A stretch of 64,000 nt of DNA from Chrysaora quinquecirrha (GCA_014526335.1 JACTAT010000188.1:124001-188000), one strand, 5' to 3'. Counted from the first letter of the stretch, positions 34,001-49,000 are shown. The notes: generated by a model from the sequence alone, not told the origin. A program made the numbers and translations.

Positions 34001-37000
34001 CCCCTTTCCTACAGACAACAGTACCTTGCTGGACATCTGAAATCAGCAAATTCAGTTAACAGTAATATTTGTAATTTTAGATATGAATATGTTTTAGCTC
34101 ATAACGTTCAAATAAGTACGTTTTTGGGTACGTTTTAAGGCACGGCACGACTTGAGATTTTAAGTAATTAAGGATTAAGATTCAAGCTTTCAATCTGGAA
34201 GAAGGATAAGATGGCTTTCAGGTTTAAGATTCTGTTCCATTTTAAGAAGATTTACATTAAGATTAGGAATTAAGTTTCAGATAAGATTAACACAGATAAG
34301 ATAAACATGAACATTAAGATTAAGATTGCAATTAAGATTAAGATTAAGGCTAAGATTAATATCAACATTAACATTGAGATTGAGATTAAGCTTAAGTAAG
34401 AATACGATTCCAGTTCAGGTAGAAGGTAAGATTAAGATTCCATTTAAGATGAAGACTAAGATTAAGACTTAGGCTAACATTAAGATTAAGATCAAGATAA
34501 AGGTTTAAGATAAATATTTGGATTAAGATTCCAATTTAGATTAACAGCAAATATAGCCACCTCAATGCACAATGCCTTGGCGGAGTTCATTGGAGGCAGT
34601 GGTCCTCATGAGGCGGGGGTCTTACACAGGCAAGGGCTAGTCTTATATACTACTTTCGTAGTGTTCATGGGAACTGTTTTGTGACATCAAACTATTAGAG
34701 ATGTTTTATTGGTAAGCTTCTCAAGTCTGCACCACCCTCTGGTGCCCATGGAGTAGTTTTGTCATCGCTTTGCTTTTCTCTCATATCTGTATCTGCTACC
34801 CGAGTCAGTGGGAAAAACCCCCCTTTTGTCACAAGGAATTGAAATCTTTTGTCTAAACTTCAGACGTAGAAACTCGTAGATAACTGGGTCATTACATGTT
34901 AAATTGTTCTTCCTTATTTCATAAACTAATCTGACTGAATGTACATACCAATATGTATGCTTGCAATATTTATTGGAAAATAACAAGTTTCTTTAGATAT
35001 GTAAAGTTTTTACAGTTGATGTTTACATGAATGTTAAGTCAACTGGCGTAAATTGTTTAGTTCAAATGACTTTCTGCCTTTCAATCAGATTGAAAGGCCA
35101 TTACCTAATTATAAAGGGGTATTGAGAGGTGTGTTCAGTTCATGGCGAACAAAACCCGTTCTCAAAAGGTTATTAAAAAGAGCATTCGAAAGCTAAAAAA
35201 ACCCTTTCCGAATGCTACCACAATCCTAAGCTGGCTTGTGATAGCAGTATCTGACTATGCAGTATGAAGTATGCAGCAGGACTGAAGAAGTTTAACTACC
35301 AAAAGACTAAGAAACAGCATCCTGCAGTTAACGCGAGTTCCTGACTTCAAATCTCCAAGATCAGGCGGAGAATGCGTTCAATTGATTTTATTGCTACTTT
35401 TTCTCTATCATGGATCTATTCAAGGGGAAGGTAAAAAGGATCGCCATGAAGCTAAATTTCTTTGGAACTAAAGAATCTGCACCAACGAACTGGGCTAAAG
35501 AAAGCAGCGAGGAACAACACTGCGGAAACTGAACAATAACAAGACTGAGGAACAGGATCAAGAAACGGGACTGAAGACCATCAATAATTTCAGGACTAAG
35601 GAACATGAACAATAATAAGACTGAGAAACAGGACCAAGGAACGGGACTGAAGACCATCAATAATTTCAGGACTAAGGAACATGAACAATAACAAGACTGA
35701 GGAACAGGACCAAGGAACGGGACTGAAGAGCATGACTAATTTCAGGAGAAAGGAACAACAAGGCTGAAGAATTGGACCAAGGAATCAGGCTGAATACAGA
35801 GAATAATTTCATGACTAAGACACGAATAAATGCAATTTATTCGGGTTTAATATGTGACAGGGGCTTTTATGTTATTATTGCCCTCTTGCATCGCATGAGA
35901 GGTAGAGAAGCTTTTGAGGTGTCTCATGATTGGTGTAAGCTTTTTCATACAAAGCAATTCCCTTATACAGCAGTGTTGCTATGGTGAACAGGGTTAACTC
36001 ATGCGTTTAAATTTGGCGGCTATAAATTTTTGCCACGCGGTCTGTGCTTATCATTAAAACCGAATATGAACTGTAAACGGAGAACGTTTCAAAGTGCTTG
36101 ACAAGCGATTTCTGTCCTGTTCTCTTCGTAAGTTTGGCTGCTATGAAAGTTGAATTGGGTGAGAAAGTTCTGATTTCTGTTTTGCTTTTATTATTTTTTG
36201 TCTTCCGATATTTGAATTTTGGAATTTAGGGGAATTTAGGTGGAGATTTGAGCCTATCTTCATAGTTTGCCTAGGCCACACGTGGGCCAAAGTCATTTTA
36301 GCGTGTCTACTCAAGAAAGGGTTGCTTTTACCGTGCTGGATTTCTTGGCAATCAATTTTTAATATCCCTAAGTGATGGTTATTATCACTATTATATCGCT
36401 TATTTCTTCATTTATTCTCTTGTCGGATTGTTTGTCAAGTTGACCGGGCCTCTAGATTAGATTCACGAATTTTCTTGTCTACATAGAGAAGTAATCTAAA
36501 TTTTAATAGGCCTACTGGACTCGTGACAAAACACGAACATTCGCCGAGCTTTCTAGTAGCATTTTCGTACTGTTGGATTGCCCATCCTGATACAAGATAA
36601 AATTGCAAGCATGTTGGCAGGAATGAGATCCATTTTTTGGCCTGATTGCAGAATGCAGGGCCACGAACACTTTGGCCTTGTAGGCGGCCTACAGCCTACA
36701 GGGTCATTATGATTGTTTGATAAAACAATAAGTATTTCTTTGTTAATAATAGAACTGCAAAGAACAATAAGCAGTTATGCCCGAATGAGAAGGTTGATGT
36801 ATTGGTCTCATCTTATGTTGGTTCGAGAGAATGGCGGACCTTCCAGTTTCGATGCAATGGAAAACTTGTTGATTACTGAGAAAGTTATAATTATGGCGTC
36901 AATGTGCAGATCTCTGACTATTGTAATTCCATAAACACTAAATGTACACCATCAGTAATATTTTCAAGTTCAATGCTTAGTATTGATTGATTATTTCCCC

Positions 37001-40000
37001 GTTTCTTGCAGAAGCACTTTTCCCACCAGGTTCACTCTAACTAGAGAGCCTAATGCTAATGCTATTTCGCGGCTACACAGATATCATAAGGAACACAATT
37101 AGAGTGAAAAGAAATAATGAACAACTTACCAATGTCCAAGACATACAAGGATCTTGTGAGAGTGATTCGTTTTTATCAGAACAGAGAATTGCAACACATT
37201 TATCACACTCAGTGAAGACTAACGAGGCCTAACGTAAACAAACATGCGATAAAAACATTTTGACATGCAAATTTTAATTGTAGCTGAACAATGCCGTCTT
37301 TAAGGAATCAATTCCAATAGGACCTGAACAATGCCGTCTTTCAAGATTAAGGAATCACCCGTTTATCGAAAAAAGAAATTAGAGAGTTGCCCCTTACACA
37401 AATATAACCCATATATCCCGTTTATCAAATGTACTTATTAGAGAATTGCACCCTATACAAATATACGCCGTATTTCCAGACGACTTATTGGAGAGTAACA
37501 AATACAAAAGCTGGATATACAAATATACCCTGTTAATTAAAATGACAGACTAGAGAGTTGCACCCAACATAAATACGCCTCGTTTATGAAAAATTAGAGT
37601 CGGCCCAATGCATATATACCCATTTATCAAAAGATTAGAGAATTACTCCCTATATAAATATACGCCATAACAAATATACCACGTTTATCAAAAGGACAGA
37701 CTAGAGAGTGGCCCCCAAGACAAATATACCCCGTTTCGTTTATCAAAAGGACAGACTAGAGACTTCCCCAAAAACAAATACACCTCGTTTATCAAAAGGA
37801 AAGACTAGAGAGTTGCCCCCAATATAAATATGCTTCGTTTATCAAAAGGACAGGCTAGAGAGTTGCCCCCAATATAAACATACCTCGTTTATCAAAAGGA
37901 CAGACTAGAGAGTTGCCCCCCAACACAAATACGCCTCGTTTATCAAAAGGACAGACTAGAGACTCGACAGGCTAGAGAGTTGCCCCCAATATAAACATAC
38001 CTCGTTTATCAAAAGGACAGACTAGAGAGTTGCCCCCCGACACAAATACGCCTCGTTTATCAAAAGGACAGACTAGAGACTCGCCCTCAAGACAAATATA
38101 CCTTGTTTTTCAAAAGGACAGACTAGAGAGTTGCCCCCAATATAAATATGCCTCGTTTATCAAAAGGACAGGCTAGAGAGTTGCACCCAATATAAACATA
38201 CCTCGTTTATCAAAAGGACAGACTAGAGACTTGCCCCCAACACAAATATACCCCGTTTATCAAAAGGACAGACTAAAGACTTGCCCCCAAGACAAACATA
38301 CCCCTTTTATCAAAAGGACAGACTAGAGACTCGCCCTCAAGACAAATATACCTCGTTTTTCAAAAGGACAGACTAGAGAGTTGCCCCCAATATAAATATG
38401 CCTCGTTTATCAAAAGGACAGGCTAGAGAGTTGCCCCCAATATAAACATACCTCGTTTATCAAAAGGACAGACTAGAGACTTGCCCCCAACACAAATATA
38501 CCCCGTTTATCAAAAGGACAACCTAGAGACTTGCCCCCAAGACAAACATACCCCGTTTATCAAAAGGACAGACTAGAGACTCGCTCTCAAGACAAATATA
38601 CCCCGTTTATCAAAAGGACAGACTAGAGACTTGCCCCCAACACAAATACACCTCGTTTATCAAACAGACAGACTAGAGACTTCCCAAAAGGCAAATACAC
38701 CTTGTTTATCAAAAGGAAAGACTAGAGACTTGCCCCCAACACAAATACACCTCGTTTATCAAAAGGACAGACTAGAGACTTGCCCTCAATACAAATATAC
38801 CCCGTTTATCAAAAGGACAAACTAGAGACTTGCTCTCAAGACAAATACACCTCGTTTATTAAAAGGACAGACTAAAGACATGCCCCATAACAAATATACC
38901 TCGTTTATCAAAAGGCAAGACTAGAGACTTGCCCCCAAGACAAATACACCTCGTTTATCAAAAGGACAGACTAGAGACTTGCCCCCATCACAAATACACC
39001 TCGTTTATCAAAAGGACAGACTAGAGAGTTGCCCCCAATATAAATATGCTTCGTTTATCAAAAGGACAGGCTAGAGAATTGCCCCCAATATAAATATACC
39101 TCGTTTATCAAAAGGACAGACTAGAGAGTTGCCCCCCAACACAAATACGCCTCGTTTATCAAAAGGACAGACTAGAGACACGCCCTCAAGACAAATATAC
39201 CTCGTTTATCAAAAGGACAGACTAGAGAGTTGCCCCCAATATAAATATGCCTCGTTTATCAAAAGTGAGAGTTGGCCCCAATGCAAATATACCAATTTAT
39301 CAAAAGATTAGAGAATTACTCCCTATATACAACACGCCATAACAAATATCACATTACTGGTATACCTGTGCCTTATTGCCATGTAGGCTTGTAGGCTAGA
39401 GTATTATATCTCCCTATATGCCCTCGGCTTGTAGGCTTCTAGGCTAATAAAAATAAATCTCCGCACACAACTGGTATACCTGTGCCTTTGCCTTATTGCC
39501 ATATAGGCTTGTAGGCTGGTAGGCTTGGAAAAACATATGTCGGCACACAACTGGTATACCTGTGCCTTATTGCGCTGTAGGCTTGTAGGCTGTAGGCTAG
39601 GAAAAACATATCTCCCAATAATGTCTTCTTGCTATGTAGGCTTGTAGGCTAGGAAAAACATATCTCCCTATAATGCCCTCTTCCCATGTAGGCTTGTAGG
39701 CTAGTAGGCTCAGAAAAACATATCTCCCTATATGTGCTCTTCTCATGTAGGCTTGTAGGCTAGTAGGCGCAGAAATACATATCTCCCTATATGTGCTCTT
39801 CTCATGTAGGCTTGTAGGCTGTAGGCTCGGCAAACACATCACTCCATTCATAGATATACGCCCTGTGCTGTACATGATGTACGCTTATGGGCCTCTTACG
39901 CTAAGAAACACATTTTACCACATCACTTTGGTCTACCTGTGCCTTCAAGTCGGGTAGCCCTGTGGGCAGCATATATATCTCCACCACGCAATATACATAG

Positions 40001-43000
40001 ACATACGCCCTGTGTCCATGTAGGCTTGTAGGCCTTATACAGGAGCAAACACATTTTACCGCACTTTACTGGTCTACCTGTGCCTTCCACTCGGGTAGCC
40101 CTGTGGGCAGCATATATATATATCTCCACCACGCAATATACATATGTTACATACATGTATTCCTGTAGGCTACGGATTCCCAGGGACCTCTCTCCATTGG
40201 CCCTGCATTCTGCAATCGCTCCCATTTCTTTTTTCTGCTATAGGCCTATTGATATAGGCAGGCATTTTGGACTTGGTTGGTGATACTAGGCGTTAGGCTA
40301 AAACAGATATGAAGTCCTGTACTTCTTCAATTTGCTCCCTGCATCAATTTTGTTATTTGTTCATGGGCATATCAAAACCTGTGTCATAATAACCTAAACA
40401 AAAAAAGAAACAACAATGGAATCATTGGGAGGTTTCAACCATTGTTTATGGTATTGCTTTTCATCAATGTTTGGAAGCAACAGTCAGACTTTTGCATTTT
40501 AGTATCCAAATATTGCAATCCTATAAAAATTTTACTTGAGTTAAACATTTTTTTTTAGGCTTCAATCATTCCTGTCAGCCATACCTATAGTAAATATTTT
40601 TGAAATTGGTGAGGTGTACCTTAGTTCAATCTTAAAAGCAATACTGCAGGGTTGCATGTTGCTGTCAAAATAATTTTTAAAAAGCAATTGGATTTCGGCT
40701 ACACTCTTGTATGCAGCTATACAGCTTTGAGTTGCCTACTGCTTATTGTTTTGGTTAAGAGATAAAATCTATTTTATCTTTAACCATCAACTTTATTGGA
40801 GGGAAATGATGCTTCAAGTGTCGTGCTCAATAAGAATCCTCTTTTTTCTCGATTGATTGCCTAGTTTTGGTATTCTAAACAGATTTTATATCATCTAGAA
40901 AGGTCTAGTTGTTATTCAGCTGGGTGCAGTGTTCTTTGAATAAGCTGATTTTCTGTATTATTAAATGGGCAAACAAGAATCCCAGTACGACTAAGCCCCA
41001 GGCACAATTGGGGAGTATAATTTATCAATTTGGGTCAGACCTTGGCTATGCAAGCCTTAGTTTTCTTGCTACGGATCACCTAACCAGCCTTCAGAAATTT
41101 CATGAAGAACTTCTTAAGGGGCTGCTCTGCCAACATCAGAGTGTTTTGAACTATTGGTCTTTTTGTCAAGTGATAAAAATAAAAGGAAATTCTTCCCCAC
41201 AATGACAGAGGCTAATAAGGAGACTGGGCTCTTTGCATAGTCTCAGTGATTCGGGATGTGTTCTCTGTGGATGGAACATAGACATAGAGCCAAGGGACAG
41301 CCCTCCCCTTGCTTATTATTTATCCAGCAATCATGTGAAAATGTGTCTGTGTTTATTGGGTACACTTCCAAGGTACGAATTTCTGTTTCGTCATTCATCC
41401 TGAAAACATGCCAAAAGGCCTTCATTACTAGCTATCCATTTAAAAAAATGATGCATAAAAATTTCTTTGAATTGAATAAGCTGATTTTTTGTATTATTAA
41501 ATGGGCAAACAAGAATCCCAGTTTTATGTTTCGACATGGCTCTTGACTTAACCCCAGGCACAATTGGGGAGTACAATTTATCAATTTTGGTCAGGCCTTA
41601 ACATCAGAGTGTTTTGAATTATTGGTCCTTTTGTCAAGTGATGAAAATAAAAGGAAATTCTTCCCCACGATGAGGGTATAATAAGGAGACTGGGCTCTTA
41701 GCATAGTCTCAGTGGTTCGGGATGTGTTCTCTGTGGATGGAACATAGACATTGAGCCAAGGGGCACCCCTCCCCTTGCTTTTTATTTATCCAGCAATCAT
41801 GTGAAAATGTTTCTGTGTTTATTGGGTACACTTGCAAGGTACGAATTTCTGTTTCGTCATTCATACTGAAAACATGCCTTCCTTACTAGCTATCCATTTC
41901 CAAAATGATGCATAAAAAGTTCTTTCGGTTAACAATCAGCATCTAATGAATCGGTGTTTTTCAATACCCTGGTTTTGTTTGGGAGAAGGACATTAGTCTT
42001 ATTTGGGAATCTTGGACAAAATCCATATGTTTTGGCTATCTGATTGCCATTTTAATCATTTTGAGGATGTAGGCAAATTCAAGCTCCTTGATCAGACAAT
42101 TTTGGGCGTGGGATTTTCTTATAGGATTTCAAGCTATTTACACCAATGATTTGTAATTGGGTTGCCTTCTTGTAATGCTGGGGATGGGTGTCTATGGTCA
42201 GAAGTTCATAACAACTAAAGGTCACCTTTGTTCGTCACATGAGATACATGTTCTCCACTTGTTGGAGGTTAATGACTTTGATGTCATTCTCATTGTTAAT
42301 TTGAAGAGTGGTTTACAAAGACTACAGTTATGATTGGAAGGGAAAGATACCTACTCATAATGCTCATTCGGGAGCTCAGTATGGTCAAGGCTTAATGACT
42401 GAAGGGTCCTTCCCTATTGTTGTCCCTTGAGAAATATTAGCTTCTTTTTGAGATGCTACATTTTTAGGTCCCCATTGTGGCTTATCTGGTATATACACGT
42501 GCTAGCATATACTGTTAGCAACCTTAATAGGTTATAACTGTTAGGTCACCATCATGGCTATTTTTGGACATACATTCCCTAAGATAGGCAGTTAATAACT
42601 GTAAGGTCCCTTTTTGTTCATCTTGGAGATATATTGTCCTTTCAAAGGTTAATAACTGTAAGGTCCATCTTACTGCTAATTCTGGAGGTGCTCCTATTCC
42701 GAGATCATAACTGTTAGGCCACCATCATGGCTGATCTGGGACACATGCTCTCTAGGATTTTTAGGCAGTTTATCATATCGAGAATGTTAATAACTGCAAG
42801 GTCCCTTATTTTTCAGCGTGAAGAGATGTTCTCCTTTCAAAGGTTAATAACTGTAAGGTCCACTTTATTGTTAATTATGGAGACATAGATGCTCCTTTAC
42901 AGCACTTATAACGGTTAGATCACCGCTATGGCTAGTCTGGCCTTTAGGTCATCCTCAATGATAGGGTGGACATATCGCTCTCTGTGGCTGTGGTCCATGG

Positions 43001-46000
43001 CCATCAGGTAACCATCAATTTCAATATTGTTCTCCGTGGCGGAAGTTAATGAGTGAAAGGTCATCCTTAATGTTAATGTTTTTTGGAGATATCGTTCTCC
43101 GCGGCGGAGGTCAATGGCCTCAGGTACTCATCAATTTTAATATTGGAGATATTGTTCTTGCTGGCAGAGGTTGATGCCCTCAGGTAATCATCAATTTCAA
43201 TATTGGAGATATCATTTTCCGTGGCAGAGGTTAATGGCTGTCAGGTCATCCTCAGTCTTAATTTTTTAATTCTGCACTAACGCTTTGTACCGTTCAAATA
43301 TGTTCCTGTGTATGTTTATATTTTCTCTCGCTTATGTAATTCTTTCACGTGTGTCTGTTTTTTCCAGTTGATGCTTTCGGAGAGCATTCTCTCTTCATTT
43401 TATTCTGCGCTTTAGCTCTTCTCTAGGTTTTTTTCAGTTTGGTGGTCATATGTTCTTACAGCTCTGGTCACTATTCTGGACTACTCCCGATGGGAGTTAC
43501 CATAAAAGTATGTTTAAGAGGTTAATGGCCGTCAGGTTATATTCAATGTTAACGTTTGGCAGAGGTTGTTAAGACCGGTTGGTCTTCCTCAAAGCCATTT
43601 ATTGAATGAGGTTGTTAAGACCGGTTGGTCTTCCTCAAAGTTATTGATTGGTGGAGGTTATTAAGACTGGTTGGTCTTCCTCAAAGCTAATGATTGGCGG
43701 AGGTTATTAAGACCGGTTGGTCTTCCTCAATGTTAATGTTTAGCGGAGGTTATAAAGACCGGTTGGTCTTCCTCAAAGCTAATGTTTGGACATATCGTTC
43801 TCAGTGGTGGAGGTAATGTATATGGTTTGTATAATACATACTTCTCAGGTTATGCGCGCTTTTTGGATGCCGTCGTCAGTCGTCGTCGTGTATAGTACGG
43901 CTTTGCGTATATCACATTTTTCTTTACGGCTGCTTCAGGTATTCCTTTCACGGGCGCATTTGCTTTGCTGGCAGCCGTTGCGGTGAAAGTTGTGGAGGCG
44001 TAAACGCACAGGTCTTTGGTTCAGGCTTCAGCTGATGATGTGCAGATCTTTGGTGCTGTGCAGGTATTCTTTCTCTTGGGCCAGTTTAGGATGCGTTGCT
44101 TGGTGTTGTTTTTCTTGCTTCCCTCTGCCTTTGCCTTTGGGGGTTGGGGGAGCTTCGCTCTTGGCGGAAAAAACTTTGTTTCTTCGTCAACCCCCCAGAA
44201 GCGAAGGGCATTTTGGCACTGGGCTGGCACACTGACCGCCAATTCTGAAGTTCCGATGATGAGAAAAACATCACCAGATCTCAGTTATTTGACAATGGTG
44301 GCTACACAGCGCTGAGGAACTTCTTTTGCATAGCCAAATGCTATTGCTTCCATGCCGTTATTGCCTTCCCTGGAACAAATATTAAGGCACGACTAAATGC
44401 AATTTATTCGGGTTTAATATGTGACAGGGGCTTTTATGTTATTATTGCCCTCTTGCATCGCATTAGAGGTAGAGAAGCTTTTGAGGTGTCTCATGATTGG
44501 TGGAAGCTTTTTCAAAAAAGTAATTCCTTTATACAGCAGTGTTGCTATGGTGAATCGGGTTAACTCATGCGTTTAAATTTGGCGGCTATAAATTTTTGCC
44601 AGGCTGTCTGTGCTTATCATTGAAACCGAATATGAACTGCGAACGGAGAACGTTTCAAAGTGCTTGACAAGCGATTTTTCTCCCACCCACCCACCCTGCT
44701 TGCTTGGTTTAGGTACTTGTCTTCTTTTTCACTCTTTTCACGCTTTCGACTAGTGTCCTCGGACTCTGGTTGTTGGCATGGACATAGTGTGCTGGTCTGC
44801 GGAAAAAACTTCGTTTCTTCGTCAACCCCCCAGAAGCGAAGGGCATTTTGGCACTGGGCTGGCACACTGACCGCCCATTTTGAAGTTCCGATGATGAGAA
44901 AAACATCACCAGATCTCAGTTATTAGACAATGGTGGCTACACAGCGCTGAGGAACTTCTTTTGCATAGCCAAATGCTATTGCTTCCATGCCGTTATTGCC
45001 TTCCCTGGAACAAATATTAAAGAACACGAACAATAGTAAAATTAGAGGAACAGGACAAAGGAACTAGGTTGCAGACTATGGCTAATTTCAGGACTAAGGT
45101 GTATGACCAATAGCAACACTGAGAAACAGGATTGAGGAAGAATAAGGAACATGAACAATAACACAATTGAAGAACAGGGCCAAGGAATGGGACTGAAAAC
45201 TGTAAATAATGTCAGGGCTACGGAACACATTATAGAGAAAGAGGTCTACAGTACTCTCAGTAATTTGAAACTTAGGAACATCATGATGGACTAAGGACCT
45301 TGGACTAAAACATAGGATTACGACCTTGAGTAGCACCAAAGAAACAGGACCCTGGACTAGGCCTAAGGAAAAAGAATCAAGTCCAGAAACAAAACGCTAA
45401 GTAGAGATACACATCTAGGGACAGGAGTGTGAAAAAGGAACATAAAACGACTTTTCTCCAACACTTGCATACACAGTCCTTGAAAGGCAGAGGTCCTAGA
45501 GGCAGCGGTCCTTGCGAGGCGGTGGTCAGAGACGGGCACGGGCTAGTAGTACATATATAATTTGAAATGAAGAATAAGATTGTAATTCATAATGATGTTA
45601 TTCAATTTCTATTTGTAATTACACAGAAGCTGTTGAAAGAGAACGATACCAGTATTCCTATTTAACGTAAAACTTGGCTGGCCTAGGCAAAAAAAAGTAA
45701 GCGAAACCACCAGCATCTCAAAAAAATGGAAGGCTCTATGCACAAGACATTAAAGTCAATCTTTCTATTGTTCCATGAGGGAAAAAATGTCACCATTTAA
45801 GTGCAGGAATTCGAATAAAATTTGTTCACTGAGTAACGAGACTTACAGCCATCTTCAACAACACCACCACTGCAGCTCGTGTTGACCTCGTCTCGTGTGG
45901 TCCTCCTATCCTATGGCATGCACGATGGGCTTTGATTGTAAGCCTGATTGGTTCGGACAAACCTATTAACCTTTTGTTTTAAACAATAGAGTTCTGGACT

Positions 46001-49000
46001 CATCTCCCCAACAATAATTGAGAATATTTGAATAGACATCTGCAGCTTCAAATGAAAAACTCTTGAATATGAATTATGAATTACTAAAAGACCTAAAATT
46101 GCAAATCATTTTATGTTTTATGGAACCCTGTAGAAAAGTTGATGTTTACAATCCTTTTTTAATATTGCAAATGCCTTTTGAGGAATTTTAATAGATTTTT
46201 GATGCGTTCCTTGTCTGTGGCAATCAAAAGAATTCCTCAGTTCAAAGGCTCAACGGAAAAGGCGAGGATTTTGTCTAAAATTAATTTTTTTATTTGTGTT
46301 CATTGGTATTCCTCGGGGTTCCATTGATGTTCATTGGTGTTCATTCATGTTCATGGGGTGTTCCATCGGTGTTCATTGGTGTTCCATCGGTGTTCCATCG
46401 GTGATCATTGTTGTTCATCGGTGTTCCATTGGTGTTCATAAGTGTTCACTGGAGTTCGTCGGTGTTCATTGGTGTTCCCATTGGTGTGGTGTTTTAGACA
46501 AGACCCACCAAATATGTTGCCCACTTATTAAACGATTGAAAACAAGCATTACTGCCAAGCAAACATTGCCTGCCTGTTGAGAGATGTTTCAAAAGTAAAA
46601 TTGCCTGTTTATTGACGATTGAAAACAGCCTTAATCCCGAAACAACATTCTTCCTCTATTAAAACATGGAAGACAGTCATAACACTTCATCAAGAATTTC
46701 ACATTTATTCAAAGATGGAAACAATGACCATACTGGGAAGCATGTCAACAAAAATCAAACTCTAACGCACATAATATCCTGGGCACATGTCAAATTCAAT
46801 AAATCATACATAAATTCATTTGTCTTGACAACTTTCAATGCCACAAAAAACATTGCTGGTTCATGAAAATACAAAAAACCCAACCTGTCCCCCTCAACGA
46901 ATGGTGTTCCGTTATTAAAAGGACACACATCTTGTACCCCTAACGGACATCCCTCGTTAACAAAATGGGGAAGAAAAACCCGTTACCCCGCAATGAACAT
47001 TTCCCGTTTATTAACAGACGAAACAACAGTCCTTACCCCTCAACAAAAATTTCCCGTTAATTAAAAGAAGGACACAAAGCTTTTTCCCCCGACAAAAATT
47101 CCCCGTTTATTAAAAGATGAATAAGACACTAGTAAATTGGCGACTGAGAAAGAAATTTTTGAAAACGGTTTCCAATGGGGAATTTTTTGAAAACAGAACT
47201 TTGTTAAAAGTTATCCGTGTAGACGTTGCCCCTTAGAAATGGAAAGAAATGCTTCGACCATCATTTGAAGCTGGTTCTTAGGTCTCCGTCCTCGGTTGTT
47301 CTTTAGTATAGTTGCTGTACCCTTGGTCCATTAATGCCTGAATGAATTCAGGTGTGGATTGCAAAGTACGTAAACTATCACAGTAAGTATGGGTCGCTTG
47401 GTGTTTTGAGTGGTTAGTATGCAAGAAAACGTTATTCCTTATTTTGCAGCAGGTTTGAAGTCCTTCCATAAGCGTGGATTGCGGAAAACCTTAGTGTAGA
47501 TGACAATATCTTGACAGTAGGTATTCTTTGGTTGGTGTTTTGGGTGCTTCGTGTGCAAGTAAACCTTAGCATCATAGGCTTGGATTGCGAAATAGTCGTT
47601 CGTGGGAATGACAGTATACCAATCGGTTATTTTTTCGATGCTGTTGTATGTAAGGGAAAGTAATCTTTAGTCCTTCAAGTTCTCAGACCCTCGTCCTCAA
47701 TTGTATGTCAGTTCAGAAGCTCTTCCGAGGGGGTGCATGACTTATTGATGAAGGGGGATGTGCGGCCCAGGTTTTTCGAACGCACCCACATATAATGTAG
47801 ACATATGCGAAAAGAGAAGGAAAACAGGAGATGAGAGAAATGTCTTTGTAAATCTCATTCTATTATAGCTTTAAATTGTACTGCGAACATCGAACGATTT
47901 TAACATTGATGTGACCAAAATGAAGTAAAATGTTTGAGTGTTCCTAAATTTCCCACCCCATTTTATGGGGTTTTGGAGAAAATCAAATTTATATGAAGTA
48001 CCCAACCGGGGTTGCTCAGCCCTTTTGACACGGTACGGATCGCTTGTTCTTTTAGATGAAAAGCGCGAGAACCCGAAGTTGTTTTGTTGCAGCTTGTTTT
48101 TGGTTTTTGTCCTCAGTTGCTATAAAGTTCAGTTGCTCGGACCTACTCGTTAGTCCAGTAATTGTTGCTTGTGATATTGCGGGGTGTGATCTGTTTCCTA
48201 TTCCTCAGTCCTATTCCTAGATACTGGGGTCGTAGATCCATGTTTTGTGAGCAGTGCGAGGTGATGAAAAGAACATGTCAACCTCCCGTGTTGTCTACTT
48301 CCTAGTGGAAAATGTAAATACTCGAACCTATGTCTTTCTTTTGTTTTAGTGGCACCAGACTATTGAAAAAAAAATAAGAAAAGATTGATTGATTGGCTCT
48401 CTTCATCATTCCTCGTCTTCCTCGTTTATTGGTTGTTTCAATGTTTGCATTTTAAAGGACCACTTGAAATACTGTCAGGACAGTACAATCTTCCGTGTAT
48501 TGACTTAAATGTTGGATATATGCAGGAGAACAATTTACAAGCACGTGCGCATTAGACCAGATCCTTGAGCCAGAAAATGGGTAAAGAAACCCGTGCACAA
48601 ATTACACTCCAATAGGTCCTCTTCATGTGTCCTGGTTCTGGGTCCTCTTTTTAAGTCCGGGTCTTGGGTCCTCCTTATGGATCCTGGTCCTAGGTCCTGG
48701 TCCTGGGTCCTGGTCCTGGGTCCTCCTGTTGGGTCCTGGGTCATCAAATTCCGGTATGCCGGTTTTTCTGCACGATAATAAAGCATTGTGTTCTGAAAAG
48801 AATCATTTCAAAAAGGAAACCTTGAGTGCGGAGTTGTGCTCGGTCGGACTTTGAATGATGATAGAAAACATAATTTTTTGTTGACGACCGACTGAGGGAC
48901 TGACTTTCTTCTTCTGTTTATGTTGCTAAATACAGTTTCCACAGAAAAGTTTTCGTCAAAAAAGTATTTTTTCGGTAATGACGTCATCGTGATGACGTTA

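Noticed and set aside
37346..39350. Regularly spaced repeat array resembling a CRISPR array
   Set aside because: The whole 50-base unit is repeated with no unique spacers, the host is eukaryotic, and no cas genes exist.
33358..46510. Polinton/Maverick or other giant virus-like element between inverted arrays
   Set aside because: No polymerase, integrase, ATPase, protease or capsid-like ORF lies in the interval, and no ORF there exceeds about 100 codons.
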